This document shows, piece after piece, positions 33,796 through 45,589 of a DNA stretch of 64,000 nucleotides (position 1 is the stretch's first letter; each line of letters opens with the position of its first letter). Position numbers and translations under genes: made by a program. Source of the stretch: Aquatica leii (Eukaryota; Arthropoda; Insecta; Coleoptera; Lampyridae); assembly GCA_035610365.1 (NCBI GenBank), contig CM069433.1, positions 79,208,236 to 79,272,235 of the forward strand. The letters are read 5' to 3'. Under the pieces are notes generated by a model. That model had not been told where the DNA came from. It saw nothing but the letters and a program-made list of their open reading frames with translations, and searched no databases.

Positions 33796-36280
33796 ACGAG
33801 ACAGGAACGAGTTGAATATAACATTTTATTGCTCGAAAAGAGACTACAAGGTCCCCAAAATCTCATATCTCAAAAAAATAGTTTAACGTTTATGTTGACA
33901 ACTGCGCAAAAACTGTCAAAGCCGTTTTACAATAGCAAAAAATTAAAATTTATGACAGAACTATAAAATATATAAAGTAGTTAATACATATGTTTATTAG
34001 AAGTACGGAGTAAATATTATATTGTTTTATGGTATGATTTCATTTCCATTGCTAACAACTTATAATTATTACAAACAAAATTAATGTTAATTTGCACCAA
34101 AAAATTGGTCTTTAGAACTTGTTACCTTTTCTGACTTATCCCAAAACTGACATTTGTTGTACTTTAATTAAACAAAAAAAAAGTATGGAATATATTATAC
34201 AGGTCGATAAATATGCACTTTACACGAAAAAGTTGTAAATAAAAGTTGTTTATCACTTAGTTATCTACCACCTGGGAGATATCAATTTAAATTTTTGCTG
34301 TAAACAAAATCGCAACAAATAACACTTACATTTTTTTAAATGGCAAGGCACGTCTTTATTATACTCATTTGATAGAGTCTTTTTTTCTCTTTTCAACCAT
34401 ATGAAACTTGAATACCTTTACATCCAAAAATTTTCAAGAAAAACAAGGACATGTCTAACCAATTTATTTTACTGAGCAGTATTAATCAGGTACGTAATAT
34501 GTAGTATTGAAAAAATTTTGATCTACTTTTTGTCACAATTTTATAATTTTGTCTTTTAAGAAAGACAAATCTAATATTGGAGTCGTATTGCGACGTTTTT
34601 TTTTAAATACGGATTTTGTGTTAAAGTAATTCAAATGCATTTACTTCAATTTATGTGAAATGCATTTTTAAAAATAGAGTTAATGCAAATAAATGTAGCC
34701 AACGTATCACAAAATCAGCCTTTGCAAATAAACAAAATATTTCGTTAAAAATTTGCTGTTGTGTTTGTTTGTTCAATTCAATGCTATGCTTTTATTTATC
34801 TAATGCAAACAGATTTCATTCAATGTATATAAATATAATCACAGTGCAACGTTTACATTTAAATAACACAGTTTTTGGTACAACCAAACTTAAATAAAAT
34901 CTATTTACTTCAGCGAGTATATTTAGTTGCCTGAATAACAGGCGACGTAAGTTGCACATATATGTATATATTAAAAGAATAAAAACTAAATAATACCCCA
35001 AGTGTACGTAAAAACCATGTTATCTCTAATCTAATTTTACTGCATACACACAAGTGCTAACAATATTCTAAAAGTGTCTTAAAGAAAAGTAATCCAAATA
35101 AGTTGTAAAAAGAAACTTCTGAAACTGTCCTAACAGAGCAATTCGCAATTTTATTGGATATTCGGTTCCACAATGTCTTAATTAGGACTAGCTCCGGAAA
35201 GTTCAATTTAGAACTATTTACCAACATTTATTTCTTCATTTGTTTTATCGACTAAGTCATTTGAGAAAAGCATACAAAGTTGTACTTTAAATTTAGATCG
35301 CGTTATTAAAAGTTAATTAACTTTGTTTTTAATTGTGGTAGTTAATACTGACTATTGACATATATATACAACTGTAATAGCATTTAAGTGGATCTAGTTA
35401 AGATATATCTACACAAAAATAATAAATTGTTTTTATGAGAATTTATAGTTTACTTAAGTAACTAAATTTTGGTAGTAGGTAATAACGATAGTCTAAACAC
35501 GCAAACCATTACGTAAAATAAATTACGGGAGTTTTGCCGATCAAAGACATCGAGTTGTTTGAGCAATACACTTTAAGTTTAAAAATTTAAATAATGTAAA
35601 TTAAATTAAATGCATAATAATCAATTTATTCAGCATACATCCGGTTAATTAAAATTCAATTTGGTTCATAACATTTTAATTCTAATTGATATTCTTGTAC
35701 ATGGCGTCTAAACGTTAAATTAATTAATATGTTCTTCCAAGTAAAAAACATAATTAGGAGTGTAAGTAAAACGATAATGTTAAAGTAAACTGCAAGCGGA
35801 AATATTTAATTTAATCGATTAATGTGCTAATTAAGGTAGTCAATATCATATTAATTTCTAAAAGAAAAAGTTTTAAAAAAAATAATTTGAAAAGCTACTT
35901 TTGTAAAGTTTTATTTAAATGTATTCTTTGTTTTTGTCAATCGATTTTCCAAATTTTTGTATTTGAGGAGCTGTTGATAGTGTGATCGCCTGATAAAAAC
36001 AACTCTACCTAGATATTACACAAAAACCCACTGAAACTGCAAATATGAAATAGCCATCGTTTATTAAAATTATAGCTTTTAACAAAAAACACACAATGAT
36101 TGACTTAATATGATTTTAAAAGTATACATATGCTTATACTTTGTCGTTGAAAATAAAGTTTTGTGTAACAATATAAAAGAGTACAAACAAATCTCATTGT
36201 AATACGACAATACAAAAGTAAAAGTTAAACTTTATTTTACAACAAAACGTAAAGCAAGTGATAGTATACAACTTAAACTA
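33796..36280. other. A+T-rich spacer
   Basis: No gene, RNA or repeat recognised. Short frames at 34655-34897 and 34816-35001 overlap on opposite strands and are low-complexity. Confidence 0.45.
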
Positions 36281-36294
36281 TTAGATGGCGCTTG
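36281..36294 (+). promoter_or_regulatory. CTCF-like core motif
   Basis: AGATGGCGCT at 36283-36292 matches the core of the insect CTCF motif (AGRTGGCGC). It lies in a locally G+C-richer patch within A+T-rich DNA. A single short motif match is weak evidence for an insulator. Confidence 0.25.
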
Positions 36295-38704
36295 CGGTGT
36301 TGTCGCCAATAAATGTTTGTATTTTTTGTTAAATTTTCCGTATTGTCATAATACAGTATTGAACGAAACGTACAAACTATTTACACAAAAAAACAAGTAC
36401 TATACTTAAATATTTACATACAGTCAACTTAAATGTAGACTATACGATTACACTGTGAAGTTATTACACATTAACACACCAAGTGTAAAATCTATAGTAG
36501 TACCCATGGAAAATAAGTAGTTGTTTGGAACTCACGATCAAATAGCTCTACTACACAACTAGTTATTGAGCACAACTAATAGTAATTATACCAAACTTTT
36601 GACAAGAAACGGAAATACTATATACTCTATTTCATACTTCCGAGGGACAGAAAAGCATTAATTTAAGGGGTAGATTCAAAAGGTTTACTTAATTAAAACT
36701 ACAAAAACAGCGTTTTAAATCTATATTCAGCAACCATACGATTTGAAGTTTTAGTTTTTTTCAAGCAAATTTGTCAATATAACTTAAACAATAAAAAATA
36801 AGGTTAATTACATACGTCACTGATAAAAGTATTGTCAATTATTTTTCTTATTAAACTGAGTTTGTCAATAGCCAATTATATGTTCCTATTTTTATGCGCA
36901 AAATTTAACTTGCTCTTCGTAATTTAAAACAAAATATAGACTGTGACTCTAAAAACTCATTTTTAATACAACTTTATAGTTTCACAAGCATTTACACTAA
37001 AATACAGTATTTTTTGGGTTTTTATGGTAAGTAATAAAGGAAACTTAGATTAAAATCAATTACATATGTATCTAACTAATCAAAATTCGCAAGTAAAATA
37101 AATAACAAATTACAAAAGAAATTGAAATAATTATTTGCCCTTGTTTGTTTGTTATAACAGTATTACATGTGCAGCCCAATTTTAGTTGACACAATTTGTC
37201 ATATATACCAATTAAGTTTGTGTATTTATTTGTTATTGTAATTATGTTTAGCAAACAATCATGTTTCACATAAACCTGTAAAGCTGCTTGCATTATATGC
37301 TTTCTAACATATTTATTTTCTCTTTCAGAATAACGGGCGATTTGTTACCATTTAAATTTTTTTGTTGGTGAATGTAAATGTTACAATCAACACCTATATT
37401 ATAAGAAACTTAAAAAAATTTCTAATATTAAATTAGAATAATTTCAAATTATTAATTGCATTTTTATGTACATATTAAAATAATTTAAATACAAAGTTTG
37501 TTAAATAATAAATAGTTAAGAAAAAAATTCCACTACTCAATGACAGTGAATTATGAAATAGATTTGCCAACTGGTTATGTTGGCTTGTAGCTTAAAAATT
37601 TAAATAATGCTGTTGTGACAAATGTTACTTTAGTTTATTACCAAAAGCAATAAATTTGAAGCATATTATATTTAAAAAGTTTGACAATAAAAGATTACAT
37701 ATAAATTATGAACTTTTGTTGCATTGGTAGAACAAGCGTTCTACATAAAACGTCTATGTTTGCTTCAGAAAAAAATTAAGATAAATCATTTAATTTAAGC
37801 GTAAAATATTATTACAGCAATACAAAACCTAAATTTGTCTGTTGCAGGGTTCAATGCTATTTAAACACTTTGTTATAAGTGTAAAAATGTGTTATTACAA
37901 GTAGAAAACTTGAAAAACCTAAAACTGTATGTAGTTTATTAATCCATTTTTTTTAATCATTGAAGTGCAAATTACCCTAATTTAAAAAAATAATATAAAT
38001 ATTATATTTGGTTATTGTTATCGGCAACAATTATTATAAGTATAACGCAAACATTTAATTAATCTACCTAACACAAAGTCACATTTTTTATTATAGTAGA
38101 TACATTATTAATCATTACTAAACAAATTTTCTATATAGTCTAGACTCTAGAACATACCTAAGTTCACAGTCAAAAAAACTAAAACGTCAGTAAGGTTTAT
38201 ATTTTTAAGTAAATTTAGTATAAACATTTTTTGAAACAGTACAAATTTGTAGTAAAATACTTTTTAGTTCTGGTGTGACGTTTGATACTATATTATCACA
38301 GAATTTTACATAACTATAGCAACTTGTTATATATAGTTGTGAAAACCGCGTTACAATATTCCAATGCAGAAAATTCTAAAAAAAAAAACAGATCATCTGT
38401 TCACTGTTCTCAAATAAGAATTTGTGCAATTGTATAAACAAATATTGCACTTACGTTTTATTGTATTACAAGTTTAGAAATTCGTAATTATAATTTATAA
38501 TATATATTTTATCTAACTAACAATTTTATAGTTTTCTACATATATCTAACTCGTACGTAGCTCTGTTTCTACGAGATGACGTTACCCTCAGATTTAACGT
38601 TTCAATATAATTTATATGTGTTAGTATATCAAAATTTAAATTTAATTAATAGTTACTATATATTAATTTTGAATTACGAAAACAAACAAATAAACTAATT
38701 AAAA
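36295..38704. other. A+T-rich spacer
   Basis: No recognised gene or repeat. Confidence 0.45.
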
Positions 38705-38866
38705 GCGGGTTTCTCAATTGTAGTTTAAACCTTGGTTAACTTAAACTCAGGTTAAATTTAAAATACTGTCATATTATTGGTTAATGGTTTTAAGCTAACC
38801 AATGATACAAGATATTAAAATTAACCGTAGTTTAGTTAATCTGGAGTTTAATTATGAAACCGGGCC
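38705..38866. mobile_element. MITE, ~162 bp, near-palindromic, GGGTTTC...GAAACCGGGCC ends
   Basis: The left end GCGGGTTTCTCAATTGTAG and the right end, read inverted as GGCCCGGTTTCATAATTAA, are related. Further inside, GGTTAACTTAAACTCAGG matches the inverted GATTAACTAAACTACGG. The centre is itself inverted (ATTATTGGTTA / TAACCAATGAT), so nearly the whole sequence can fold back. Size, structure and lack of coding capacity fit a MITE. The GGCCCGGTTTCA tip resembles a MITE type I have seen in insects, but the superfamily is not assigned. Confidence 0.6.
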
Positions 38867-39479
38867 ATAATGTCATAAAAAAAGTTATAATTAGTAACAA
38901 AAATTAAACGTTAAACAAACTACCAATAATTTGCTAAATTTAAATAAACAATATTTCGTATATAAGGTTTGTTTTTTAAAAATTTTAATTATTTAAATTT
39001 TTAAACGAATTCGAAATTAAAAAAATTCAAAAACATGTCAGTTTTAATATTGAGTAGTGACAGTTTTTGACGTTTACACGACATTTGTAATATCAACCCC
39101 TTTACCTCTAGCAACTACACTTAATTTTTTTTAAATGGCACAACTCTACTTGTGATACGTCATTTTTTTAAGAAATTTAATAGGGGAATTAGCGGCATGC
39201 TTGGTTTATAATTTGATAATTTTTTGACAAAGAAAAATTTAATGAGAGATCAATTAATTTATTTTTAGTTTATTAAAAAATTAAAAAACTTAAAAAATGT
39301 AACTTAACACAAAAAATAATAAGTCTAAAGAAATTTAAGTTTATTAAAATAAATGTAATTCACAATAATTATTCAAAATCACTTCAATAAAAATTAAGTT
39401 TTACAACAATTGTTAGAAATAATTTCCGTTACTTTTGAGATAATAGTAGAGTCTGCTCTTAAACCCTTGTCAAATATTT
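38867..39479. other. A+T-rich spacer
   Basis: No recognised feature. Confidence 0.45.
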
Positions 39480-40252
39480 TTAAAAGTTTTACTGGAAGGG
39501 TGTGACATTTTCCAATAATACTACATCGCAATTCTTCAATCTTTTAAAAACGACCGGCTTTAAATGATTCCACAGAAAAAAGTACAATAGTGTTAAATCC
39601 AGTGATCTGGAAGGCCATTCAATTGGTCATCTTGTCTAACTGGGCGTAATAAGAAGAAACTCCATCTTGTTGTAAATAGAGTAAAACTTCATGTAAATGA
39701 AAATTTGCATCTATGCCCCTCTGATTTAAGAATTAACGGTTGGTTGACATTTTCTAACAATTCCATGTATGATAGCATTTCCCAAAACTCCGGCCGAAAC
39801 GTTAAGTTTTTCGGGGTATTGAGTTTGTACTTCTCGCAAATTGTGACAATTCTTGTCGTTCTAACACCTACAATTTTTTTTGCAGACATGTTCACTTATA
39901 TAAAACACGCATTCATTACTAAAACAAATTTTTGTTAAAAATTGCGAATTTACAACAATTATTTGAGACAATCCTGTTTGTTTCCGCTGCCTGATGAGTT
40001 GACATTTATAGCAAACTGTCCAAGTACTTTAATATTGGTAGCTTTATCGAGTATCATTGGCTTATCTTTTTTGCTATTGGCAAGAGATCCTGTTGCATTA
40101 AATTTGACAACTAATTGACAAACGTACGTATGACTTACATTTCGGTCAAGATGTCTGTTAAATATTTTAGCTGTTCTCAGTGAACAACGGTTTTCCATGC
40201 GATAAATGTATATAATTTTGACACGTTTGGCGATGGTGTAAATCATTGTCAA
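39480..40252 (-). pseudogene. Mariner-like transposase pseudogene with N-terminal helix-turn-helix
   Basis: Reading the minus strand from 40252, the first 97-codon frame holds the DNA-binding N-terminus: VKIIYIYRMENRCSLRTAKI, then FNRHLDRNVSHTYVCQLV and FNATGSLANSKKDKP. This is the Y-spacer-AR-FN-P-V-F-TGS-KP pattern of DUF4817-type helix-turn-helix regions of insect mariner-like transposases. A second frame (39895-39689) retains EKYKLNTPKNLTF, matching the E-RDSP-KVNVF segment. The catalytic part follows as LQQDGVSSYYA (about 39670), then, after a frameshift, IEWPSRSLDLTLLYFFLW (about 39620-39566) and NHLKPVVFKRLK. The second D survives; the DUF/DDE motif SPDLTPLDFF has decayed to SLDLTLLYFF. 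Stops and frameshifts make it dead. The overlapping plus-strand frame is a shadow. Confidence 0.85.
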
Positions 40253-40834
40253 TAGAATGAAAATTGGATAAGTGATAAATTTGTTTGATTAGAAACTACA
40301 AATGTTCTAATGTGGATGACAGCTCTTAATAAAAATAACACTCAAATAAACCCGCATTGTTAAAAAAAAGAGAAAACACAACCACAATAACAGAACATTA
40401 TTTTTTACCATTTTTATCACACCTTAAGTAGATAAGAACTATTAAAACGTACAACAAATCTGATAATTCATTAAAATTTCCTTGTGTCAAAAATTGTCCA
40501 AATTATAAACCAAGTATACCGCTGAATTCCTTATTAAGATTTGCAATCTCACAAGTAGCGTCGTACCATTAAAAAAAATAAGGCTGGGGTCGAAGGTTGA
40601 TTTTACAAGTGTCGTTTAAACGTAAAAATCGTCTTCTTTAATATGCAAATAGACCTGTTTTTGCATTTTTTTAAAAATTTTCTGCTATAATTAAAACAAT
40701 TAAAGCAATTGAAAACGCGTAATGAACAACAACAAGTATTTTAATCGCATAGAAACATATTCTATAATAACATTATGAAAATTGATAAATTGTTTCAGTT
40801 TATGGTAGATATAAAAGTTTTACTATTAATCTCT
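40253..40834. other. A+T-rich spacer
   Basis: No recognised feature. Confidence 0.45.
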
Positions 40835-40940
40835 ATATATAAAATCACGCATTTGTATGTCCATCTGTCTGTTTGTCTTGCTACTCCTTCTAAAGCACTC
40901 GGCCGATTTTTATGAGTAAATACTGCATTTTCTTCAAAAA
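40835..40940 (+). repeat. Dispersed repeat with CTATATATAAAA-ATGTCCATCTGTCTG
   Basis: CTCTATATATAAAATCACGC is followed by GTATGTCCATCTGTCTGTTT and then CTCCTTCTAAAGCACTCGGC and CGATTTTTATGA. This order (TATATATAAAA, CGC, GTCCGTCTGTCTG, CTC-CGGC-CGATTTT-ATGA) is a widely dispersed insect repeat phrase. I do not assign it to a class. Confidence 0.5.
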
Positions 40941-41550
40941 TGTAAATGTAAAGAAATTTGATTTGTATTCGTTAATAAATAAAAAACTATGCAATTTTAC
41001 AGACAGTTAATGCTAAAATGACAACAAATATTTTATTAAAATTTTTTTTTATTGTACTTTAAAAATTCATCATAACAAATTTATTATTATTGAACTACTG
41101 AATAAACTAAATTTAAGTTTAAAACATTTTACTTTTTGTCTGTTGTTATATAAAGCATTTGGGTAAATATAACAACTATACAATTTTCTTTATATATTAT
41201 AAAACATGTAATTAACATGTTTTCTAATTAATAACGCGTTACTGTGTCCGTAAATGTCCGGTTTTTTAGATACGCGGTAACATTTCTGATTACTGTGCAT
41301 TCAATCCATTGTGTATTGATACAGTGTTGACAATAACTTAAATAAGTCAAAGAAAATTCTGGAAGCGAAAACTAATTATAAGATAAATTACGTTAAGTTT
41401 ACGTAAATGCAAATATTACCTTAGACAACAAATCCAATAGTTAGAGTATGCAAAATAAACCACTGGCAAAAATGTCTTTCCACAAAAAGGTAACATGCGA
41501 TTAGCTTCAGCAAATTATGTGTATTCTAGACACTAAGCGTATTAGTGGTT

Positions 41551-41850
41551 CGTCAACCACAGTCGACTGGTAAAATAAATAAATAACAAAACACATTAAA
41601 CTGTAAATGCTTTAAAATTAATTATTGTGTTTTTTAAAGCATTTACAATTTAATGTTTTTTGTTATTTATTTATTTTACCAGTTGACTGTGGCTGGCGAA
41701 TCATCGCTACGTGTTTTTAATTTTTTTGACCTGATGAAGTAGACACTTTGTCCTCGAAACGTCGCCTAAAAAACACATAAAGTAGTGTTTTACTGTCGCC
41801 CTCTCTTATATAGAAGGATTTAACACCATTCTGTTTTTATATAATATTTT
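41551..41850 (+). repeat. Hammerhead-module repeat, copy 2, with 67-bp-arm hairpin
   Basis: Arms 41551-41617 and 41632-41698 are inverted copies with about five mismatches in 67 positions around a 14-nt loop. The similarity continues weakly further out. The right arm passes into GGCGAATCATCGCTACGTG, a hammerhead-like core (41731-41763), and AACACATAAAGTAGTGTTTT with a CGCCCTCTC tail, all shared with copy 1 at 1700-2790. Penelope-like elements often carry inverted or direct terminal modules with hammerheads, so a decayed terminal region of such an element is the best explanation. Confidence 0.65.
41731..41763 (+). ncRNA. Hammerhead-like core, partly decayed
   Basis: CTGATGA (41731-41737), a short GACA-CTT-TGTC stem (41742-41752) and GAAACGTC (41756-41763) occur in hammerhead order. 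An extra base follows CTGATGA and stem II has mismatches next to the core. Stem III and stem I are not convincing. The same extra base is present in the core at 48003, which hints at a shared variant rather than random decay. Confidence 0.45.
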
Positions 41851-44125
41851 AACTTCTAGACCAAACACTACCCGTTCAATAAAAAATAATTAATTTTATA
41901 CATATAACGTTACATTTATTGATGTGAATCTACATTTCTTATAAAAAAAGTTGTTTTCTAGCATACCCCTTACTTATTAGAATAAATATGTGTATATATC
42001 TACGCAATATAAAATTTGTTTATAAAACAATACAAAATACAAAAGTTACGTTTCAATAGAATAACAACATATATGGTATTACAAATAGACTCATTTGTAC
42101 CAAAAAACGGTGTTTTCTTCTCAAAACTTAAAAAAACAGATGTAACGATCTAATCTCGCCGCTTAAGTAATAATAGTTATATATGTATGTACCTCTCAAT
42201 CTTAGTGTACAGTATATTACTTTTAAAATATAAATAATAAAAAACTAAATAAACAAAATTACAAATAGGTATCTACGTAATTCATTATAATTATTATATG
42301 TTAACTATGTTAATTACATTAACTTGTACAACAATTCACCAATTAATTAAAAAAAATTATTGAGTACCTATCTTAGTTAATTGAATTTATCAAATACATA
42401 TTCAAAATTTCTTATGAGATACGACCAATTTTATTATGTAGTTAAGACACCTGTAGTGACAACTTTAAAACGACAGTTAATTTACATGTGTTAATCTGAT
42501 AGTTGTTTACATAATCTAGTTTAATATATAACCTTCGATTTTTACCAACATATATTTGCATATAAAAAAACTTAATTAGTAGCATTTTTTAAATTATTAA
42601 CGTTTTTCTAGCATTATAGTTCAATCAACATCCAACGTTATTTTAACAAATTGAATAGTACAACTTGATTTTGGTATTTATAAGAACTTCATTATTACCA
42701 TACTTATAAATTTTAAAGGTATAAACCTAATAACAGACTAGTTTTTATTGCAATTTTTCCTATAACGCACTAAAGTTAATTAAATTTTATTTGTTGGTTT
42801 TCTTTTGTTGACAACATTCTAATTTATTACGTTATCTTGTAGTAATAAATAACAGATGATTATTATATTTTAATGCTGTTCTTGTATCAAAGTAAATACA
42901 ATATGTAAAAAAAACAATAATCAAATCCGTCATAAAATTTATTGTAAAAAATAAATAAAAATTAATAGGCAAAATGAGTTTTATTTTGATAAACACTAGG
43001 TTCGCAGTACATGCAATAATTATATAATTACAAGAACTAGATGTTCTGTGGTAAACAGTTGTTTTAATAGAAAACTCCAACTGCATAAGTAAATATCTAA
43101 AGTTTGACACAAACTTATAAATTTTGTGTACTTTACAAAATAGTCAACAAGTTTATCGTAGAAAAATTTTGTTCTATTTTTTAATCAAATAATTTAAGAT
43201 ATACATCTATATTAAATTTTTCTTTATAATTCATTTGAAATTTTTAGCATTTAATTTATTTTAGCTTCAAGTCGTCTAAGCAAGATACTAGTTGTAGTGT
43301 AGTAGCACAATTCTTATTATTTTTATACAGCAAATACAAATTATTTTTTCTTTTTTAATCTGTTTTTTTTTAATAAAAACAATGTTAACCGTCGCATAAT
43401 TTTTTTAATTACAAATAATTCTTTGCTTTTAAACTACTGCAGTTTTTTTTAACGTTTTCGGAATTATTGGAAAATATTAATTATAAACTTATATTTAATA
43501 ATAAAAAAATATTTAGTTGCGGTAACCTGGCACCAAGTTTAAAATACTGAAAAAATCGCAAACTTCAATAACAATTTAAGAAACAAACAGAATATTTTAG
43601 TCAAAGATAAGACAAAAATTAAAAAAGAAAACAAAGTAATTAAAGAATTAATCTAAAAAAATTTTGATGTGCATATTAAATGTTTTCACGCGCGTCTTGT
43701 GCGAATATATAAAAATGATTGCAAATTACCTTATCGTAAACAGTATGCAGTTATAGTTAGTTAGTAAAATTTGTTACATTTGTAATCGTGTAAATTGTTT
43801 AAATAAATTAAGTTAAAAAACAAAACAATAAACAAACGTTGAAAATTTTGTATTTACCTTTACAAACACTAAATATGTGAAATAAAATACAAAATACAAA
43901 AAATAAACATAAAACGATTTAACAAATAGAAATTCTAAATATAAACTACAACAGACGCACAACTAGCTAAAACTCTGATAATACTATCAATTATTAAATC
44001 TTTAAATTTTTTTAAAAACTTGTCCTAAATCCGATAGCATCTCTAACCAAATTACAGCTCATCTTTTAAAAAATCAAAAAATTGTTTTAGATACAAAATT
44101 TTCACCATGAAACGTAATAAAATCG
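41851..44125. other. A+T-rich spacer
   Basis: No recognised feature. The 92-codon minus-strand frame at 42832-43110 is rich in I, L, F, Y and N and is judged a chance frame. Confidence 0.45.
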
Positions 44126-44184
44126 TTTTTGGGTAAATGGTGTATATATTTTTTTAATAAATATATACACCATTTACCCAAAAA
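44126..44184. repeat. Perfect 26-bp-arm hairpin
   Basis: Arms 44126-44151 and 44159-44184 are exact inverted copies (TTTTTGGGTAAATGGTG... against its complement) around a 7-nt loop. No mismatches remain, so it is young or maintained. It could be a recently formed fold-back or a structured RNA. Confidence 0.8.
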
Positions 44185-44294
44185 TTATTTAAAAAAATTG
44201 TTTACTAGAAACTTATAGTTATATAAATACTGCGAGTAAATAAGTAAAAAAGCTGTTACTATTTTAACATCAAACCTTAGTTAAACAAAACTAT

Positions 44295-44665
44295 TTGATT
44301 GCTGTTTACTACCTGTCATAACTTTAGGAGCTCAGACCTGTACTTTGACAAACAAAAATGTAGACCAACTAGTTGGGCCCTAAAGAGCCATACAACGCCA
44401 CATGTTACAAATAAAAAAAGGTACATATGTAAGAAAAAGAATAACTAGCCTTCAGTGGCAATTTTTAAGGCATAATGCCCCCAAAACAGATAACAGGTGA
44501 AACATACGAATCCTAGACTGACAACCATAGCTAAGCAAAAAAAGAAGAGGTAGGCGACATATGCGATAAATGATGATTTACATAAAAAGAATTGCACAAA
44601 ATAGGATGGAAGAAACAAGTCCCCTTGGCGTAGATCCGCAAATGAATTGAAGAAGGCTGAAAAAA
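44295..44665 (+). pseudogene. Non-LTR retrotransposon ORF2 C-terminal fragment
   Basis: The plus strand reads CLLPVITLGAQTCTLTNKNV, then DQLVGP (stop) RAIQRHML, then ITSLQWQFLRHNAPKTDNR (stop) NIRILD. It ends KKRRGRRHMR (stop) MMIYIKRIAQNRMEE and SPLG. These match the thumb and C-terminal region of insect LINE reverse transcriptases (V-PVMTYGAETWTLT, RAMERHMLG, LKWQWAGH-DNRW-RILEW, RGRP-RW-DDI, AQ-R--W--LGEAY). Several tryptophan codons have become stops (TGG to TGA or TAA). It is a different family from the copy at 26.3-28.1 kb, judged by the AETWTLT and GH-DNRW signatures. The hydrophobic minus-strand frame here is a shadow. Confidence 0.75.
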
Positions 44666-45589
44666 AAATACTTCCCGTCACACAGAAAAAAACTGAATAC
44701 ACTGCAAAAAGAAATTTTCAACAGATCACTTTAAAATATCATAATAGCAAACCTAAATACCAATTTACAAAATAATTAGCAGAAAAAACAATAACAAACT
44801 AAAAAGCATATGCCATCACAAGCTGGTAAATAAGACACACTCGCCTTAAACACAATCACAACGTTATAAAAATATAGCACTACTTCAATACATTATAAGA
44901 AGCTTTCGCAGACAACATTAGGTATATAAGTAATTAAATTTTTAAATCAAACACAAATAAAATCATTAGTTTTTAAAAACCATATCGGGTTCGCTAAAAG
45001 TACGGAATTAACCATTTACTAGCTAAACTATAAAATGTTTTAAAAATAAATTTGCAGATTTTTAGTTTTTTTTGTATGTCTTAAAGTTTTTGAGTGTAAC
45101 GTTACAAGTTACAATTTACTTGGCTTTAGAATTACTACTGTAAAACAATTTTTGTTCTAACGTTAATTAGTTAATGTCTAACAAGTACGTACCTACCTCT
45201 ATGATAAATATTAGTAACTGTTTAAAGTTTATCGACAATTTTTTTTTTAATGTTTAAGACTCAAGCGGCGACGACAAAGTGCCGAAAATTCACATTTTAC
45301 TTTTAAAACTAAAATTTAGTGAGATTAATAATATTGTGCTCTGTCTACCGACGGTCTTGGTGCTATACGCCATTCCGGTCAGTTTTGAAGATTGGAAGCA
45401 GGTCGAATTTGTGGTGTGTTAGCCTCAGCGCATGCAATCATATAAGCTTTATTTATTGATAAATCTTCAATAATATTGTATAATGTGCAATTTACATGCA
45501 TGTGTGCATTTTTGTGTCTACTAACGCGGTTACTATAATAATTTTAATTGAATTTTTGGTCACGTAGAGGATTAACACCTAATTAGTTA
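44666..45589. other. Spacer with a G+C-richer patch
   Basis: About 45335-45440 is clearly less A+T-rich and contains CTACCGACGGTCTTGG, CCATTCCGGTCAGTTTTG and CTCAGCGCATGCAATC. TCAGT could be an initiator for the piggyBac remnant that starts about 200 bp downstream, but there is no TATA box and no clear exon. All frames are short. Confidence 0.35.

Noticed and set aside
42832-43110. 92-codon minus-strand frame
   Set aside because: Low-complexity hydrophobic composition typical of A/T-rich chance frames.
44445-44702. 85-codon minus-strand hydrophobic frame
   Set aside because: Shadow of the plus-strand LINE fragment, whose motifs are clear.
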